Assembly (NCBI GenBank): GCA_963921425.1
Contig: OY992835.1
Coordinates: forward strand, 14,198,001-14,262,000
From: Dryas octopetala
Taxonomy: Eukaryota > Streptophyta > Magnoliopsida > Rosales > Rosaceae
Direction of reading: 5' to 3'
DNA length: 64,000 nt
This document shows, piece after piece, positions 35,601 through 46,256 of this stretch; position 1 is the stretch's first letter; the number at the start of each line of letters is the position of its first letter. Both the position numbers and the translations under genes were made by a program. Under the pieces are notes generated by a model, which saw nothing but the letters and a program-made list of their open reading frames with translations, searched no databases and had not been told where the DNA came from.

Positions 35601-38600
35601 TGGCGAGCCAGTCGGGGTAGTTGACCTCCCGGATGAACCCGTTGTTTTGCAACTTGGTTACCTCTTCAGCCATGGCGGCGTATCGGACCGGATCGTATGA
35701 CCTCCTCTTCTGACGGACCGGTTTGCATCCCGGGTCAGTATTCAGCCTGTGGGTGATCACGTCAGACGATATGCCTGGCATGTCATCGTAAGACCAGGCG
35801 AACACTTCCGCGTTGGCACGGAGGAAGTCAATTATGGCGGAGCGCTGCTCGGGGCTGATCTGAGTCCCCACTCGGACGAGCCGATCCGGTGCCTCGTCAG
35901 AGATCGGCACTTCCTCCCAAGCCTCGGCGGGAAGGGGTCGAGAATCTGAGATCGGCTCGGAAGTGAAGTCGAATGTCTCCGCCCTCGGCCACCTGCCCGA
36001 ATCGGCGATGGAGTCAAGCTCCTGCGAGTTCGGCAGCTGACCCTTCTGCTTGATTGAAGCGGCGTAGCACGACCGAGCCGAGCACTGGTCCCCCTGAATG
36101 ACGATGCAGTCGTCGCCCACCGGACATTTGATGAGGAGGTTGGCGTAATGGACGATGCAGTCAAGGTCGACCAGAGCCGGTCTGCCCAGAATGATGTTGT
36201 AGGCTGACGGCCGCTTGACGACAATGAAGTACGTCATGCAGGTCTTCTTGATCGGCCCCTTCCCGAGCGAAAGGGGAAGGTAGATGTGTCCGAGGGGCTG
36301 AACCACTTCTCCCCCGAACCCGACCAAGGCAGGTGTATCGGTCTCCAGCTTATCCTCGCCGATGCCCATCTGCGCGAACGCAGAGTGGTAGAGGATGTTG
36401 ACTGAGCTCCCTCCGTCGACGAAGGAGCGCGCGATGGTTGTCCCGGCCACCTCAGCCACTATGACGACCGGATCATAGTGGGGGAAGATGATCTCGTTTG
36501 CCTCGTTTGGCTCAAAGGTGACCGGTGCCCAGTCCTTCCGCTGTCTTTTGGAAGTGCTGGGCTGACCCGCCTGGATCGACAGGGACTCGTGTGCTTGAGC
36601 CGCCTGTCTGACATACTCCTTCTGGGATCGGTTCGAGTTCCCCACGAAGGTTGGTCCCCCACCGATCGATCCGATGGCAGCATCCTGGACCTCGATGGTG
36701 TTGGTGGGCTTCTTCGGCGCGGCCTTGGGTACCCTAGGCCCACCGGCCAGGAATTGATTGATCTTACCCGCCCGGGCAAGAGTCTCAATCCCGTCGCGGA
36801 GGGCGTAGCAATCACCCGTGACGTGGCCGTGATTGGAATGGTATTTGCAGAAGACGCCCTCCTTGATTTTGTCTGGGGGTGGTCCCTTGATCTCCCTTGC
36901 GACTGGGAGTTGGTCCTTGACCTTGGAGTAGATTGTCTCCAGACCGGCGTTGAGGGGAGTGTACTCCGTGTACTGGACAAACTTGGGTCCCTTGCCCAGA
37001 AGTTGGCGTGGCTCCTCGGTCCTGGTCTTCTTGGATTGGACCTGGGGTTTGGGAGTTGCAACCTCTCCCTCCTTCCTCTTGGCCGAGGTCGGCCTGGGAT
37101 TCAGGGCCTCCACCTGAGCATCCCACTCCTCAGCCCGCGCCCACTTAGTGGCTTCGGCAGAAAGCTCATCGTAAGTGGAGGGAGGATTCCTCATCAAGTG
37201 GGAACGGAGTCCCCCGGCGTGCAGGCCTTGCATGAGGGCATTCTTAGCTGACCTATCGTCGCAATCGTCGCACTTCGTATATTCGATGTTGAAGCGGATC
37301 AGATAGGCCTTGAGGCTCTCCCCCTCCTGCTGCTTGATGAGCGACATATCGTTCAAGTTGTAGAGTCGTTCGGATACAACCCGATATCTCGCCAGGAAGG
37401 CCCTCCGGAGGTCGGAGAAGGAGTCGATGGAGTTCGGTTGGAGGGTTCGGAACCAACCCCGAGCCGAGCCCTTCAAGGTCGAAGGGAAGATTCTGCACTT
37501 CGTGGCTTCAGATGCCTGGCGGGCCTCCATGGCGTATCTGAAGCTGTCAAGATGGTCGTAGGGATCCTTGGTCCCGTCATACTGATCCATCTTGGGGGGC
37601 TTGGTGTCGCGGGAGACCTCAGCATCCATGATTCTGCTGGTGTACGGGAGGGGAAGTTCCTCCCCGTGGTCGGCTCTACCGGTATACCCCCTGGAGACCT
37701 CGACATGTCCGAGCCGATCGTGGACGCTTCGGATCTGGTCCTGGACCAAAGTCCGAACAAGATTTTCCACATTGGGCGGGGTCGGCTCGGCCGCATTTTC
37801 CCCTGAGCACTCGGCCTGGTTGCCGAGTCTCTCACTCACCGGCTGACGAGTGAGCCTCTCGCTTGCCGGTTGTCGATCCGACATGATCATGGTGGACCCC
37901 AGTCGGTCGCTCACTGATCGCCTCCCCGAGTAAGTTCCTGATGGGGAAGGATCCTGACTGGCGATAGGGCCGAGTCTATTCCGAATCGGGCCCCTGGTTT
38001 CGGCCGAACCGGCAGGACTGTTGGCCCCCAACCTTGATTGGGCCGGGGGTCGTCGATTTGTATTCGGGTCGGCACGGTCTCCGCCCGAATTCCTGGGGGC
38101 ACGTTTCCCGAAAGCCGCCTGTTTTTGCTGAAGAAGACGGTGGGCGTTCAGGCATTCGGCCTGTTCGGCCGGGGGCATGTCCTCGAAGCCCGGGAAGGCG
38201 TGATCCGAGTCCTGCTGATCGGTCTGGTCGTTCGGCTCGGCAGGAGTGCTTTGCCGAGAAGGAGACGGCGAAAGGACCTCCTGCTCGGTTCGGGTCCGGC
38301 GTGATCGGAAGCCCGATCCCCCACTATTCTCAAGTTGAGCACGGTGGCGTGCAAGTTCCCCGGCCAGCTCGGCCTGTTTTGCGAGCAGCTCATTATTCTG
38401 CTTCAGGAGTGCATTCTCAGCGGCCAGATGTCGCTGACTCTCCTTAAGGAGTTTGTGAGCGGCTCGGATCTTGGAGGAACCTTTGGGCTTTGGCGTCCTG
38501 GGGAGTTGTGCTCCCCTCGTTTTCTCAGGTGTCTCAGGCTGATGTTGTTCATCATTCTGAGACGCTCCTGAAGAAGAACTGGTGTCCCGAAATATGGTAG

Positions 38601-38652
38601 TCATGATGACTTGCGTGGAGGAAGAGCTTAGCGTTTGCGGTGATGAACACAA
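32665..38652 (-). CDS. Gypsy (Tat) Gag-Pol polyprotein, 1995 codons open
   Basis: Single frame. Approximate residues: Gag core 350-450 (YDGTKDPYDHLDSF, LKGSARGWFRTLQPNS); CX3H-type zinc-binding stretch about 600 (CKYHSNHGHVTGDC); aspartic protease about 745 (VDGGSSVNILY); reverse transcriptase 990-1170 (CVDFTDLNRACPKD, MPFGLKNAGATYQR, YVDDM); first RNase H 1260-1390; second plant-type RNase H 1425-1560 (LYVDGSSNAMGSGAG, NNEAEYEALIAGL, SDSQLIVNQI); integrase zinc finger 1650-1690 (HEGICGNHSGG...CIKCQQF) and core 1715-1800 (GLDLIGP, IADNGKQF). Two RNase H domains in this order are the Tat hallmark. Looks whole. Encodes capsid and replication enzymes. Confidence 0.97.
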   Translation of the reverse strand: MCSSPQTLSSSSTQVIMTTIFRDTSSSSGASQNDEQHQPETPEKTRGAQLPRTPKPKGSSKIRAAHKLLKESQRHLAAENALLKQNNELLAKQAELAGELARHRAQLENSGGSGFRSRRTRTEQEVLSPSPSRQSTPAEPNDQTDQQDSDHAFPGFEDMPPAEQAECLNAHRLLQQKQAAFGKRAPRNSGGDRADPNTNRRPPAQSRLGANSPAGSAETRGPIRNRLGPIASQDPSPSGTYSGRRSVSDRLGSTMIMSDRQPASERLTRQPVSERLGNQAECSGENAAEPTPPNVENLVRTLVQDQIRSVHDRLGHVEVSRGYTGRADHGEELPLPYTSRIMDAEVSRDTKPPKMDQYDGTKDPYDHLDSFRYAMEARQASEATKCRIFPSTLKGSARGWFRTLQPNSIDSFSDLRRAFLARYRVVSERLYNLNDMSLIKQQEGESLKAYLIRFNIEYTKCDDCDDRSAKNALMQGLHAGGLRSHLMRNPPSTYDELSAEATKWARAEEWDAQVEALNPRPTSAKRKEGEVATPKPQVQSKKTRTEEPRQLLGKGPKFVQYTEYTPLNAGLETIYSKVKDQLPVAREIKGPPPDKIKEGVFCKYHSNHGHVTGDCYALRDGIETLARAGKINQFLAGGPRVPKAAPKKPTNTIEVQDAAIGSIGGGPTFVGNSNRSQKEYVRQAAQAHESLSIQAGQPSTSKRQRKDWAPVTFEPNEANEIIFPHYDPVVIVAEVAGTTIARSFVDGGSSVNILYHSAFAQMGIGEDKLETDTPALVGFGGEVVQPLGHIYLPLSLGKGPIKKTCMTYFIVVKRPSAYNIILGRPALVDLDCIVHYANLLIKCPVGDDCIVIQGDQCSARSCYAASIKQKGQLPNSQELDSIADSGRWPRAETFDFTSEPISDSRPLPAEAWEEVPISDEAPDRLVRVGTQISPEQRSAIIDFLRANAEVFAWSYDDMPGISSDVITHRLNTDPGCKPVRQKRRSYDPVRYAAMAEEVTKLQNNGFIREVNYPDWLANVVMVKKNNGKWRMCVDFTDLNRACPKDSFPLPRIDQLVDATAGHQLLSFMDAYSGYNQILMHKSDQEGTSFITDRGMYCYKVMPFGLKNAGATYQRLVNHMFRSSIGKSVEVYVDDMLVKSVRADDHVKDLSDMFGVLKEYQMRLNPAKCVFGVRSGKFLGYLVSQRGIEANPEKIQALINMKSPRTRKEIQSLTGRVAALNRFISKSTDRCLPFFKALKGAGKSIEWTPQCEQAFQDLKRHMGEPPILSKPEEGEELFLYLSVSDSALSSVLVRKVGGVQHPVFYTSRALADAETRYPKFEKMALALISSARKLRPYFQAHSIVVLTDQPLRQILAKPETSGRLIKWSIELGEFDIIYRPRTAIKGQAMSDFICESTTSTEDPPRADAMPAAADPNKIGERDQVDLITWTLYVDGSSNAMGSGAGLVLISPEQVVMEYALRFRFQASNNEAEYEALIAGLRLAKELGAIKLNIFSDSQLIVNQILGEYETREPSMTAYLEKTRLLLGNFHEYRISQIPRAENCRADALARLASATDTGSARHVPVEILDRPSTAETEATVMQTEAEPNWMTPIITYLVSGILPPERDKARLIKTRSARFSMIDGQLYKRSFSLPYLRCVTPQEGQDVLREIHEGICGNHSGGRALAYKTIRQGYFWPTLNKDADHLSRACIKCQQFAAVPHQPPQLLTSISSPWPFAQWGLDLIGPMPKAKGQVTMAVVAVDYFTKWAEAEPLATTTAERMETFVWKNIICRFGMPHTIIADNGKQFDCKKFRSFCSRLNINLRFTAPYHPQSNGQVEAINKIIKKTLKTKLDKAKGNWPELLPEVLWSYRTSYRNSTKETPYALAFGTDAVVPVEMGTPSFRTGMYNPETNDAGLRLGLDMIEERRTDADLCRAAYQQRVAKYYNQRVRPRSFGLGNLVMKKNPLAIKESSFDPNWTGPYRITGIVKPGTYNLATLAGKPLKHSWNAEHLKTYYQ

Positions 38653-38687
38653 CGGCTGAAGTCAGCTTCCCACAGACGGCGCCAATC

Positions 38688-39746
38688 TGTTGATGCAAAT
38701 TCTCGTAAGGTAGATGCAACAACTTAGATAAGTTGACCTGGCTGATCAGGTGCTTTGTTGGATGATGAAGTGGATGCTGGTTGAGATCTTCCTGTAGACA
38801 AAAACAAGATCAAAGGAGATGGACCGGTGTGGTACCAGCCAAACACACTCCGATGATGAAATCAGTGGTGGTGTTTGATGGTGGGTGAGGAAGAACAAAT
38901 GAAGAACTTGGGAGAATGGGAAGAACAAGGCAAATGTTCTGGGTTATTCTCAGCAAGTTGGGTAGGCTTTTTTTGTAGAAGGGAATGCAAGTGTTTTTGC
39001 GTGTATATTGGTGGATTGCTAGGTGCCTCATTTTATGCATATGTGGTGTCTTATATAGGCAAAGGAAGACTTAATGATTAAGTTACCTGCCTGTGAATGA
39101 ATGGTTGCCAGAGACCCACGCACCTGGTTAGACCTAGTTGCATGCTCAGCTGCTTGCTTCCTCAGCATTCAATGCTGCATTGAATGCTCCATTAAATGCA
39201 AGGTTGGAAGGTCCAGGTAAACTGCCCAGCAGTCATGAATGCAAGCCTGATATTCTATCTGTCAGAGGATTGTGTCAGGTGCATTCAAGTGTGGCGGTTC
39301 GTCCTAGCGTGATCTTCCTGGGAATGGCGGCGGAGAGCCGAGCCGAGCCGATACGAACACATGTTTTCATGTGAAGACACGAAGTCCATGTGTGGTCGGA
39401 TCGGGCATGGGAATCCAGGCCGAGCCGGTCCATAGATTGGAGTCTTTCCGAGCCCTAACTGGTCGACGCCAGAACTCGGAAGGAAGCCATCTCTTGTGCC
39501 GAGCCGAGCCGGGATGATCGTGGGAAGATGGACACTGGACTCCATGGAAGATCATCGGTTCGGCTCGGACCGAACATGGAGGGGCGGTGTGGAGATCCGG
39601 TCTGAGCTGGTAGAGGAAGTGTTGATCAGTGATGACGTGGAAGTCAAAGTTTGACCACTGAGAATCAACTCCGAGGTGGATGTTTGACCAGCCACGTGTC
39701 GAGCTGTGATTGGCTGTTCGGGTCGATGTGGGTTTTCCCACAAACA
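38688..39746 (-). repeat. Gypsy 5' LTR (right copy)
   Basis: 1059 bp, partner of 27382-28440. GATTGGCGCCGTCTG follows it on the minus strand as the primer-binding region. Confidence 0.97.
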
Positions 39747-40206
39747 GGTGGTATACCGGTACCCAAGGTGAGACTCCTCAATGAATCACACTCAAATAGA
39801 AAGTGTGGCAAATCACACCTGTCACTGAAGCCGACTTGGAGTACAAGTTGTTCAACCCTATGCTGCACCAGCCGAGCAAAGCAATCATCCAAAAAAGAAA
39901 AACTGACCTTACCCCTGGTACTAACTCCAAAAACCTTTACAGCAGAGCTTTCATGGCGGCGACTCAATACTGTGGTTATGAATTCAATTGATTTACTATT
40001 TTTTTTTTCCTCAATTTCCTTCCTAGAAAGATTACGATTGGGTATCGGAGTATGAACCTGGGAGAAGTCGAGGATGGGAAAGGAGGAGAGTATGTGGTGC
40101 AATATACCATCTGGAAGATCGCTGATCGCTGATTCTGTCGCTGCTTTGCTCATTGTGCTCCTCCCTCGGCGTTGAAGCGCTTCTTCGTCTTTTGTATACA
40201 AGGCCC
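39747..40206 (-). pseudogene. F-box gene copy 3, 5' part with shortened F-box
   Basis: Reads MYTKDEEALQRRGRSTMSKA, then ISDLPDGILHHILSSFPIL. The 25 or so residues that normally follow the F-box start (PVK...TSVLSKRWRYLW) are absent, so the F-box is internally deleted in frame. The frame continues through FLDDCFARLVQHRVEQLVL and CDSLRSLTLGTGIPP up to the Gypsy target site at 39751. Taking one copy of GGTGG, the frame runs straight into FGFPCSY at 27381, so the two parts were one gene before insertion. Confidence 0.85.
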
Positions 40207-40366
40207 ATGGTATGGACTATGGAGGAGGATGAAATTAGGGTTTGAGAAACGGATTGGGTCTGAGATTTGGTAGAGGGTCTCTTAGCCCTAGTCCTAGTGT
40301 GAGTCCATGAAAAGCAGCAATGTAAGCCACAGAGGAGGAGAAGGCGATTCTACATTTCAGGCGGGT

Positions 40367-40394
40367 GGAGTGGGAGTGGGAGTGGGAGTGGGGT
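40367..40394. repeat. (GGGAGT)n short tandem repeat
   Basis: About four hexamer units (GTGGGAGTGGGAGTGGG) in the 5' flank of F-box copy 3, some 160 bp upstream of its ATG. Confidence 0.85.
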
Positions 40395-40796
40395 TGAGCT
40401 TACCTGTCCCACATAACAACACTTTATAAATCAATCTATAAATCACACCTCCTTAAATTTGACACGTGTCCATCTTACTCTGAATATTGGATTTTGACTC
40501 AGATATTGGCATATTGCTATAATGCTATGGAGATAAATTTAAGTGCAAATTATAATTTACAACTGTGGTTTGGGATGTTTTATAACTTATCCCTTATAAT
40601 TTTAATTTTTTTCAATTTAGTATATAACGTTTTGATTTACTTATAATTGACTACTATCATATTTATGACTGTCTAATTATATGTTAATTGATAACTTTAC
40701 AATTGCGGGTCTCACATTTTTGCTAATTTTTAAGATTAAATGACTTTTCTGCATGTATATTTTTAGTACATCAAGATTAATATGAATTTTAGAAGG

Positions 40797-41690
40797 TCAT
40801 TCAAAAACTAAAAATTCATCATTTTTACTATATGACCTAATTAAGAAGTGTGAAAAAAATAAAAGTGGAATTCTGCCAAAACTTACATCATTTTCTGCTC
40901 CATCATATAGCTCAATTTTGAGAGAGTGGACTGTGGGAGAGCTCTTGAATAAGCATGATATGCCCGGGATTTCAGATTTTCTCAAACCAGTATGAATTTT
41001 CAAGTTCTTAAGTTTCACATATGAATATGGTAGGCCAGCTTTGAAATATATTTTTGAAAGAATCTGCATAGATAAATAAGCCACATAAATCCATAGACAC
41101 ATGCAAGTAAGGAAATTTCCAGTACAATTTCCATGCACATTATAGAAAACTTAAAACTATGATCTCTAACAGCTCTGAACAGTATATATCTTGGAGGAAA
41201 AAATCTACAGAGTATATACATGTTTGCTGAAAATTATACAAGTCCCCAAGCTAGTAGACAACAAAACAGATAGCTGATTAATTAACCTGGAGATAGCCAC
41301 TGGATATGGAAAGGTTTTGAACTTGGGATAACCCAGATGGCCAGAAAGAAGAATGACTGCAGACTCTTCACCATGCTAATATTGTCTGGAAACAATTGAC
41401 AAATATGAAAGATTTTATCAGGGTAGGAAAACTCTGGATGGAACATTTCTGAGTAATGGCAAATCCAACCTGTCACTTTAAGCCTACTTGGAATACAAGT
41501 TTTTCAACCCTATGCTGCACCAGCCGACCAAGGCAATCATCCAAAAAAGAAAAACTCACATTACCCATGGTCTCAATACTGTGGTTATGAATTCAATTGA
41601 TTTTCTTTTTTGTTTATCAAATTCCTTCCAAGAAGGATTATGATTGGGTACGGGAGTATGAACCTGGGAGACGTCAAGGGCTTGGGGCCC
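40797..41690 (-). pseudogene. F-box gene copy 4: truncated fragments
   Basis: About 41690-41470 matches the region after the F-box start (TCATACTCCCGTACCCAATC...GATTGCCTTGGTCGGCTGG). It then jumps, through an internal deletion near 41460, to the end of the LRR exon (41455-41280) and an LRR exon at 41070-40880 (SKIYFKAGLPYSYVKLKNL, SEIPGISCLFKSSPTVHSLK). The F-box start, central LRRs and FBD exons are missing. Not functional. Confidence 0.8.
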
Positions 41691-41699
41691 TTGGGGTTT

Positions 41700-42460
41700 A
41701 ATGGGTATAAACAATATACCGTCACCTTGTATAACTCCACCTTGTATAACTAATCCAACATCAACACTTCATAAATCAATCTGTAAATTACACCTCCTTA
41801 AATTTGACACATGTCTGTCTTACTTTGGATATTGACTCTATCAATGCCATTGCTATTAGAAAAACTGTCCATAAGGTGAACTAATTATATTCATCATGAC
41901 TCACTTCATTTGTCCCTAAACTTATATTGGTTAGCATCTGATTAATTAAGTGGCGATGAACTAGTTGATTGATACTTTATTTCTCTCTTCTTTTTGTTAC
42001 AATAGTTGAGAGATAATTAAGTTATATTTGGCTTATGTAAGACAGCGGTTAGCTTGCTTTTTCTACAGAAGCAAACCAGCTCTTTCTACAATCAAAACTT
42101 TATTTGATGATGATGAAAGTAGTATATTCATGAGGTTTAAAAATGAAATGCAGAAAAGGTTCTAACATTCCCACTCAACTACTAAAGGGAAAGAATCAAT
42201 AAGCAGTACCCCATCAATTATTTGGCAATGCATTGAAGGACATTTTTATAGTTTCGAAAGTCAAGCAATAAGCACCCTGTGTCTAAATTATCACAGAGGT
42301 TCTATCTCAGATGTTGCAAAAGCAACAGCCACAAAACAAAAAACTAGGATCAATCAAACCAAACAAAACAAAAGGCTTTCAATTCTGAAAGTTGCAGCAG
42401 CGTATACTGGACATTGTCTCTCCATCTCCCTGGAATTTATTCCCTCAGAATAATTTCAGG
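41700..42460. other. Intergenic between F-box relic and COX5b
   Basis: AT-rich, no gene recognised. The last 100 bp or so before 42467 is probably COX5b 3' UTR. Confidence 0.5.
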
Positions 42461-42466
42461 CTCCAA

Positions 42467-45400
42467 TCAGTGGTGTTCATCATCATGGTCTGGAGATCCG
42501 CCGGGTCCGACCACTTCAAGCTATGAAGTGCAAAATGAAATAAATTAGGTAAAGTTTTGCATTGCTAAAAGCCTAAAAGCAAATTATGATGCAACATTTT
42601 AATTCTCTCTGGATGAAATATATCCAAGTCTCAAGTCTCAACCGTCCTATAGGTTAGGATGGAAGCATATCACATACAACCTATGTTGCATGGAATTGAT
42701 TGACCCTACCATCTTTAACATTTCGATAACCCACAAATAATGCACCAGCTAATTGGTGCCAACTATGGTCAATATGAGCCCATGGGGCTCAGCTTATGGA
42801 TGCCAGTGGGCTTGATCACCCTTCATTATCTATAGCTGCCATCTCCATGCGGTCAGCAGTTCATTGGAGTCACAGGCCCCTGACCTGCCTCACACATGCT
42901 TGTGTCTTCGTGAACGACCACATTCCCCCATTGGATCTTAATCCATACAAAGAAATGAAAATTCTGTATCTGGATTTGGATTCACTTCCATCCACTCCAG
43001 ATCAGGGAGCCTAATAAATCATTGCATCAAGTTTAAAACTCCTTACCACAAAATACTGTGAGCAGACTGGACATTCATGTGGCTTGCCTTTCTCCAGCCA
43101 AAACCACACAACATCATGCTCATCCTCTGCAAATAAAATACAAGGGGAAAAAACATCAAATGGATATCAATTAGATTTATAAGAAAAAAAATTTCATATG
43201 AACTGGTGAACAGACATACATGAACAAAAGAAATGGAGAAACAATGAAGATAAGAAGTACCCACCGTCTTCACCTCCAGGGCACCCAACTATTCTCTTGT
43301 CGTAATAGGACTTGACAACTGCAGGTGATTCCTAAAGGACAAAACAAAATGCATAGATAAGAATTTCATATCTTTATCTTTTCTTTATAACAAGTTAAGG
43401 GAAAAGTATACACATGAAATCATTACGGACTAAGGTAAAAACCAAAGCAAACAAATCCATCTCCCTCCCTCACTCAAAGTAGGTTAAAGAACATATTAAT
43501 TGCCAAATCTAAAGATCAGGATGCAACTTCATATAGTTTAGTTCAGTACACCCAACCAAGAACCAAATCCATATTTTTTTCCCCCTTTTTTGCCCAGACT
43601 TGAATCAATTCTCATTATTCCATCTAGGACCAGACAAATGGCCCCAAGGAACAAGCCAACATAAATCACAACTAGCATTTGTTTTGGTGCTGAAGTAATG
43701 TATGAAAGTGGTAAATATACAAAGAGCAGTAACTGGTGTAATAATGCTTACAATTACAGTATATCACAAATGGTAAAAGTTCCGTCATATATAATAGCAA
43801 CACAAATGTCAAGTTCGAGAACAGAACCACCCATGCAACAAACAAAACTGTATTTTTTCCCCTCCTATAATGCATAACAAAGAGTATGCTTTTATCTTCT
43901 AGTCCGTGCCAGATAGCTTCAAATTGACCATTGCTTTATAAAGAGCCAGATTGGGATTAATTAATAATTAAGCTAGAGGGGTACCAAACATCACTTACAT
44001 TATTATTATATATAAATATAACCAAAGGTTGAACCATGACATTCATAGAGTCTTCATTTTAAATTGTAGTTGATGAGAAGTTGTGATAGGTCATATGTTC
44101 TACAAAACCATTCTAATTTATACTACAAAATAACCCCCTCCAATGCCTCCAATATGGCGATGCTGTTATAAAAATTCCCGAAAAGAAAAATAGTCAAATG
44201 GAAAACCAGGAATGAGTCTACAAATTAAATTAGCACACAAGAATCAATAAAGCATTTAAACTGACCGCATACTAAATGCTTTAACCAAATTACAACCACT
44301 TAAACGGTACATCAAAACCCAACCATCAATTATTTGGGCATTCTAGGGTTGTTAGGATTATGTACATTCCACACAAATTTGAAACAACCCATTGCATAAT
44401 ACAACAGTCTCCTAACTTATCTTATACTTACAACACTTTCCTGACTTGTAACTATTTTAGTATCAACACTAGCATGGAGATATCTTGCAAACAACAAAAA
44501 ATCAACCCGCATCCCAGCAACAAAATCGTAGAACACTCATTTGCATGGTTTTGAAAACCAGACAGACGCAGCTGGCAGGCAGGTTGGTCTGATTCAGCTA
44601 CAAACTGGAACTAAAGTGAACTTACCTCTTTACTTTTAAGTTAACAGTATGTTTTTGATCCAACATGTTTGAAGTTTAAACCCAAGCCCTATTGGTCCAT
44701 TTAAGCCACTACCAGATTTAATGCCATATGGTTACAGTTTTTATACTACCTCTTTAACTCAACCAACAACAATTTAAGGCACAATATTTTGTTATTTAAA
44801 AAGCTGAGTCTCTTAATATTTGAAGACAAGGGCCAATCAAAAAAATATATGAAAATTAATACTAGTAATAACAATAGATTAAAGAAAAGAAGTCCTAAAT
44901 CTTACAAAATTTCATTAACAAGATAATCACCTGCGACATAATATATTTCTAGCTGGCCCTCAGATTGCATAGCAGAAAGCTATATAAATTAATCAACAAA
45001 TAAATTTTGAAACCACTATGTATTAATAAACTGCACAATCTAATATTACAAAAGTTTCAGATCACACTGACCTTTGTGCCAAAAGGACCAACAGGATAGT
45101 TGATTTCCAAAATCTCCCTTCCCTGGGAAAATAAAATAAATGAAAATCAGAGTCCTCTCTAAAACTACAAATGCATTCATGATTAAACCCTTAAAACCAA
45201 AGAAATTAAATAATCACATATTCCTTTGGTTGCTGAATTCAACTGAGCTACAATAACAACTAAATTAAGAACGTAAGATTTAACCCTTCCTAACTATCTT
45301 ATTTTCTACTCCTACATTTTTTCCCATCAGTCAAATACAGTGTATAAAAGTTAAAAAAAAAAATACAAAGGAAAATAAATTATAAAAATAAAACACAAAA

Positions 45401-45577
45401 TTGTCACCTCAACTTCAGCTGCAAGCTCCTCTAGCTCGTGACCAGTGGCAATGGGCATAATCTCCTCAACCTTCTTCTTTACAGGACTGTCCACCGCTAC
45501 AAAAAAAAAAATACAGAAATCAAAAATCACGTATATTCGAAAAAAGATCTGAGAGTGAATCAGGGTTCGCGAGATGA

Positions 45578-45615
<38 letters not shown>

Positions 45616-45781
45616 CAGAACCGGAGGAACTGAAGTGGCGAGGGAGGAGAGGAAGTGGCTTAGGGAGGAGAAAGCGGACGGGTCCGGCCGAGGCGGATCG
45701 GCATGGGGCGGAGGCCGCGGTGGTGGTGGCGGCTAGGGTTAGGGTTTTGAGCTGAGCCGAAGAGAGCAGTCTCCGCCACAT
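42467..45781 (-). CDS. COX5b: Cytochrome c oxidase subunit 5b, mitochondrial, six exons
   Basis: Nuclear-encoded subunit of respiratory complex IV in the mitochondrial inner membrane; it carries a structural zinc. Exons: 45781-45616, 45496-45408, 45122-45072, 43331-43265, 43126-43047, 42520-42467, all with GT-AG borders and consistent phase, giving 168 residues, the usual length. Exon 1 is an Arg/Ser/Ala-rich presequence (MWRRLLSSAQLKTLTLAA ... RHFSSSGSG). The mature part has MPIATGHELEELAAE, YPVGPFGTKESPAVVKSYY, DKRIVGCPGGED, DEHDVVWFWLEKGKPHECP and CSQYF, then LEVVGPGGSPDHDDEHH. GCPGG and CPVC supply the zinc ligands. A (GA)n run starts right after the intron 1 donor. UVR3 lies upstream on the same strand. 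Confidence 0.95.
45582..45612. repeat. (GA)n microsatellite at the COX5b intron 1 donor
   Basis: On the gene strand the donor GGTTCTG/GTACT is followed directly by about 15 CT units. Length changes here would sit beside the splice site. Confidence 0.9.
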
Positions 45782-46174
45782 GGTTTGATTCTCCTTTTGT
45801 CGAGCTGAGTGTGTGTTCTGATTGCAGGTCACCCCTTCGTCGTTGGAGAAATAGAGATTGGCTTGATCTCTTTTTTCTCTGTTTGTTTCTCAAGAAAATG
45901 GAGGTGGGAAAATGAGGGAAATGGAGGGAGGCTGTGGGTGAGATTACTGTGGGGGGGGGGGAGTCAAGGGTCTCTGGAGTTTGTCTGGAGGATGGTGGCG
46001 ATGATGGGGCCAATGCGGGTAGGGATTCACCTCGCACGTGACAGATCAGGATGCACGTGCCCAAATTTCCTTGTTAGGATGAAATTACCTTCTTTTACTT
46101 TTGCTATTGGACTATTGGTTGGGTTTCCAAACAAGATTCGCTATTTCAGGTGCTCCATAAATATGGGTATATAG

Positions 46175-46256
46175 AGACTAAGTTCGAATCCTCTGTTTAT
46201 TCAGGCCGGTTCCAAAAGTAAGACTAAGTTCGAATCCTCTGTTTATTCAGGCCGGT
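46175..46256. repeat. 36-bp direct repeat
   Basis: AGACTAAGTTCGAATCCTCT... ending GGCCGGT occurs at 46175-46210 and 46221-46256. The second copy runs 9 bases into the end of the adjacent hAT-like element, so the duplication came after that insertion. Confidence 0.85.

Larger units (their letters stand above)
27382..39746 (-). mobile_element. Ty3/Gypsy Tat-lineage LTR retrotransposon, looks whole and very young
   Basis: 12,365 bp with two 1059-bp LTRs (27382-28440, 38688-39746), TGTTGATG...ACAAACA, flanked by the duplication GGTGG (27377-27381, 39747-39751). I see one LTR difference, so on the order of tens of thousands of years old at 1.3e-8 per site per year. The gag-pol frame is on the minus strand and uninterrupted. 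A TTGGCGCCGTC primer-binding region follows the 5' LTR (38687 down), and a GGGGGACTCC purine-rich tract abuts the 3' LTR (28441-28450). Between pol and the 3' LTR lie a 71-bp tandem array and an antisense gene. The second, extra RNase H and the antisense additional ORF are known features of the Tat lineage. It is inserted in F-box copy 3. Confidence 0.97.

Noticed and set aside
36478-37251. 257-codon plus-strand frame opposite gag
   Set aside because: It is the shadow of the intact gag-pol frame; no family features and no start context. The same holds for other frames across 32665-38652.
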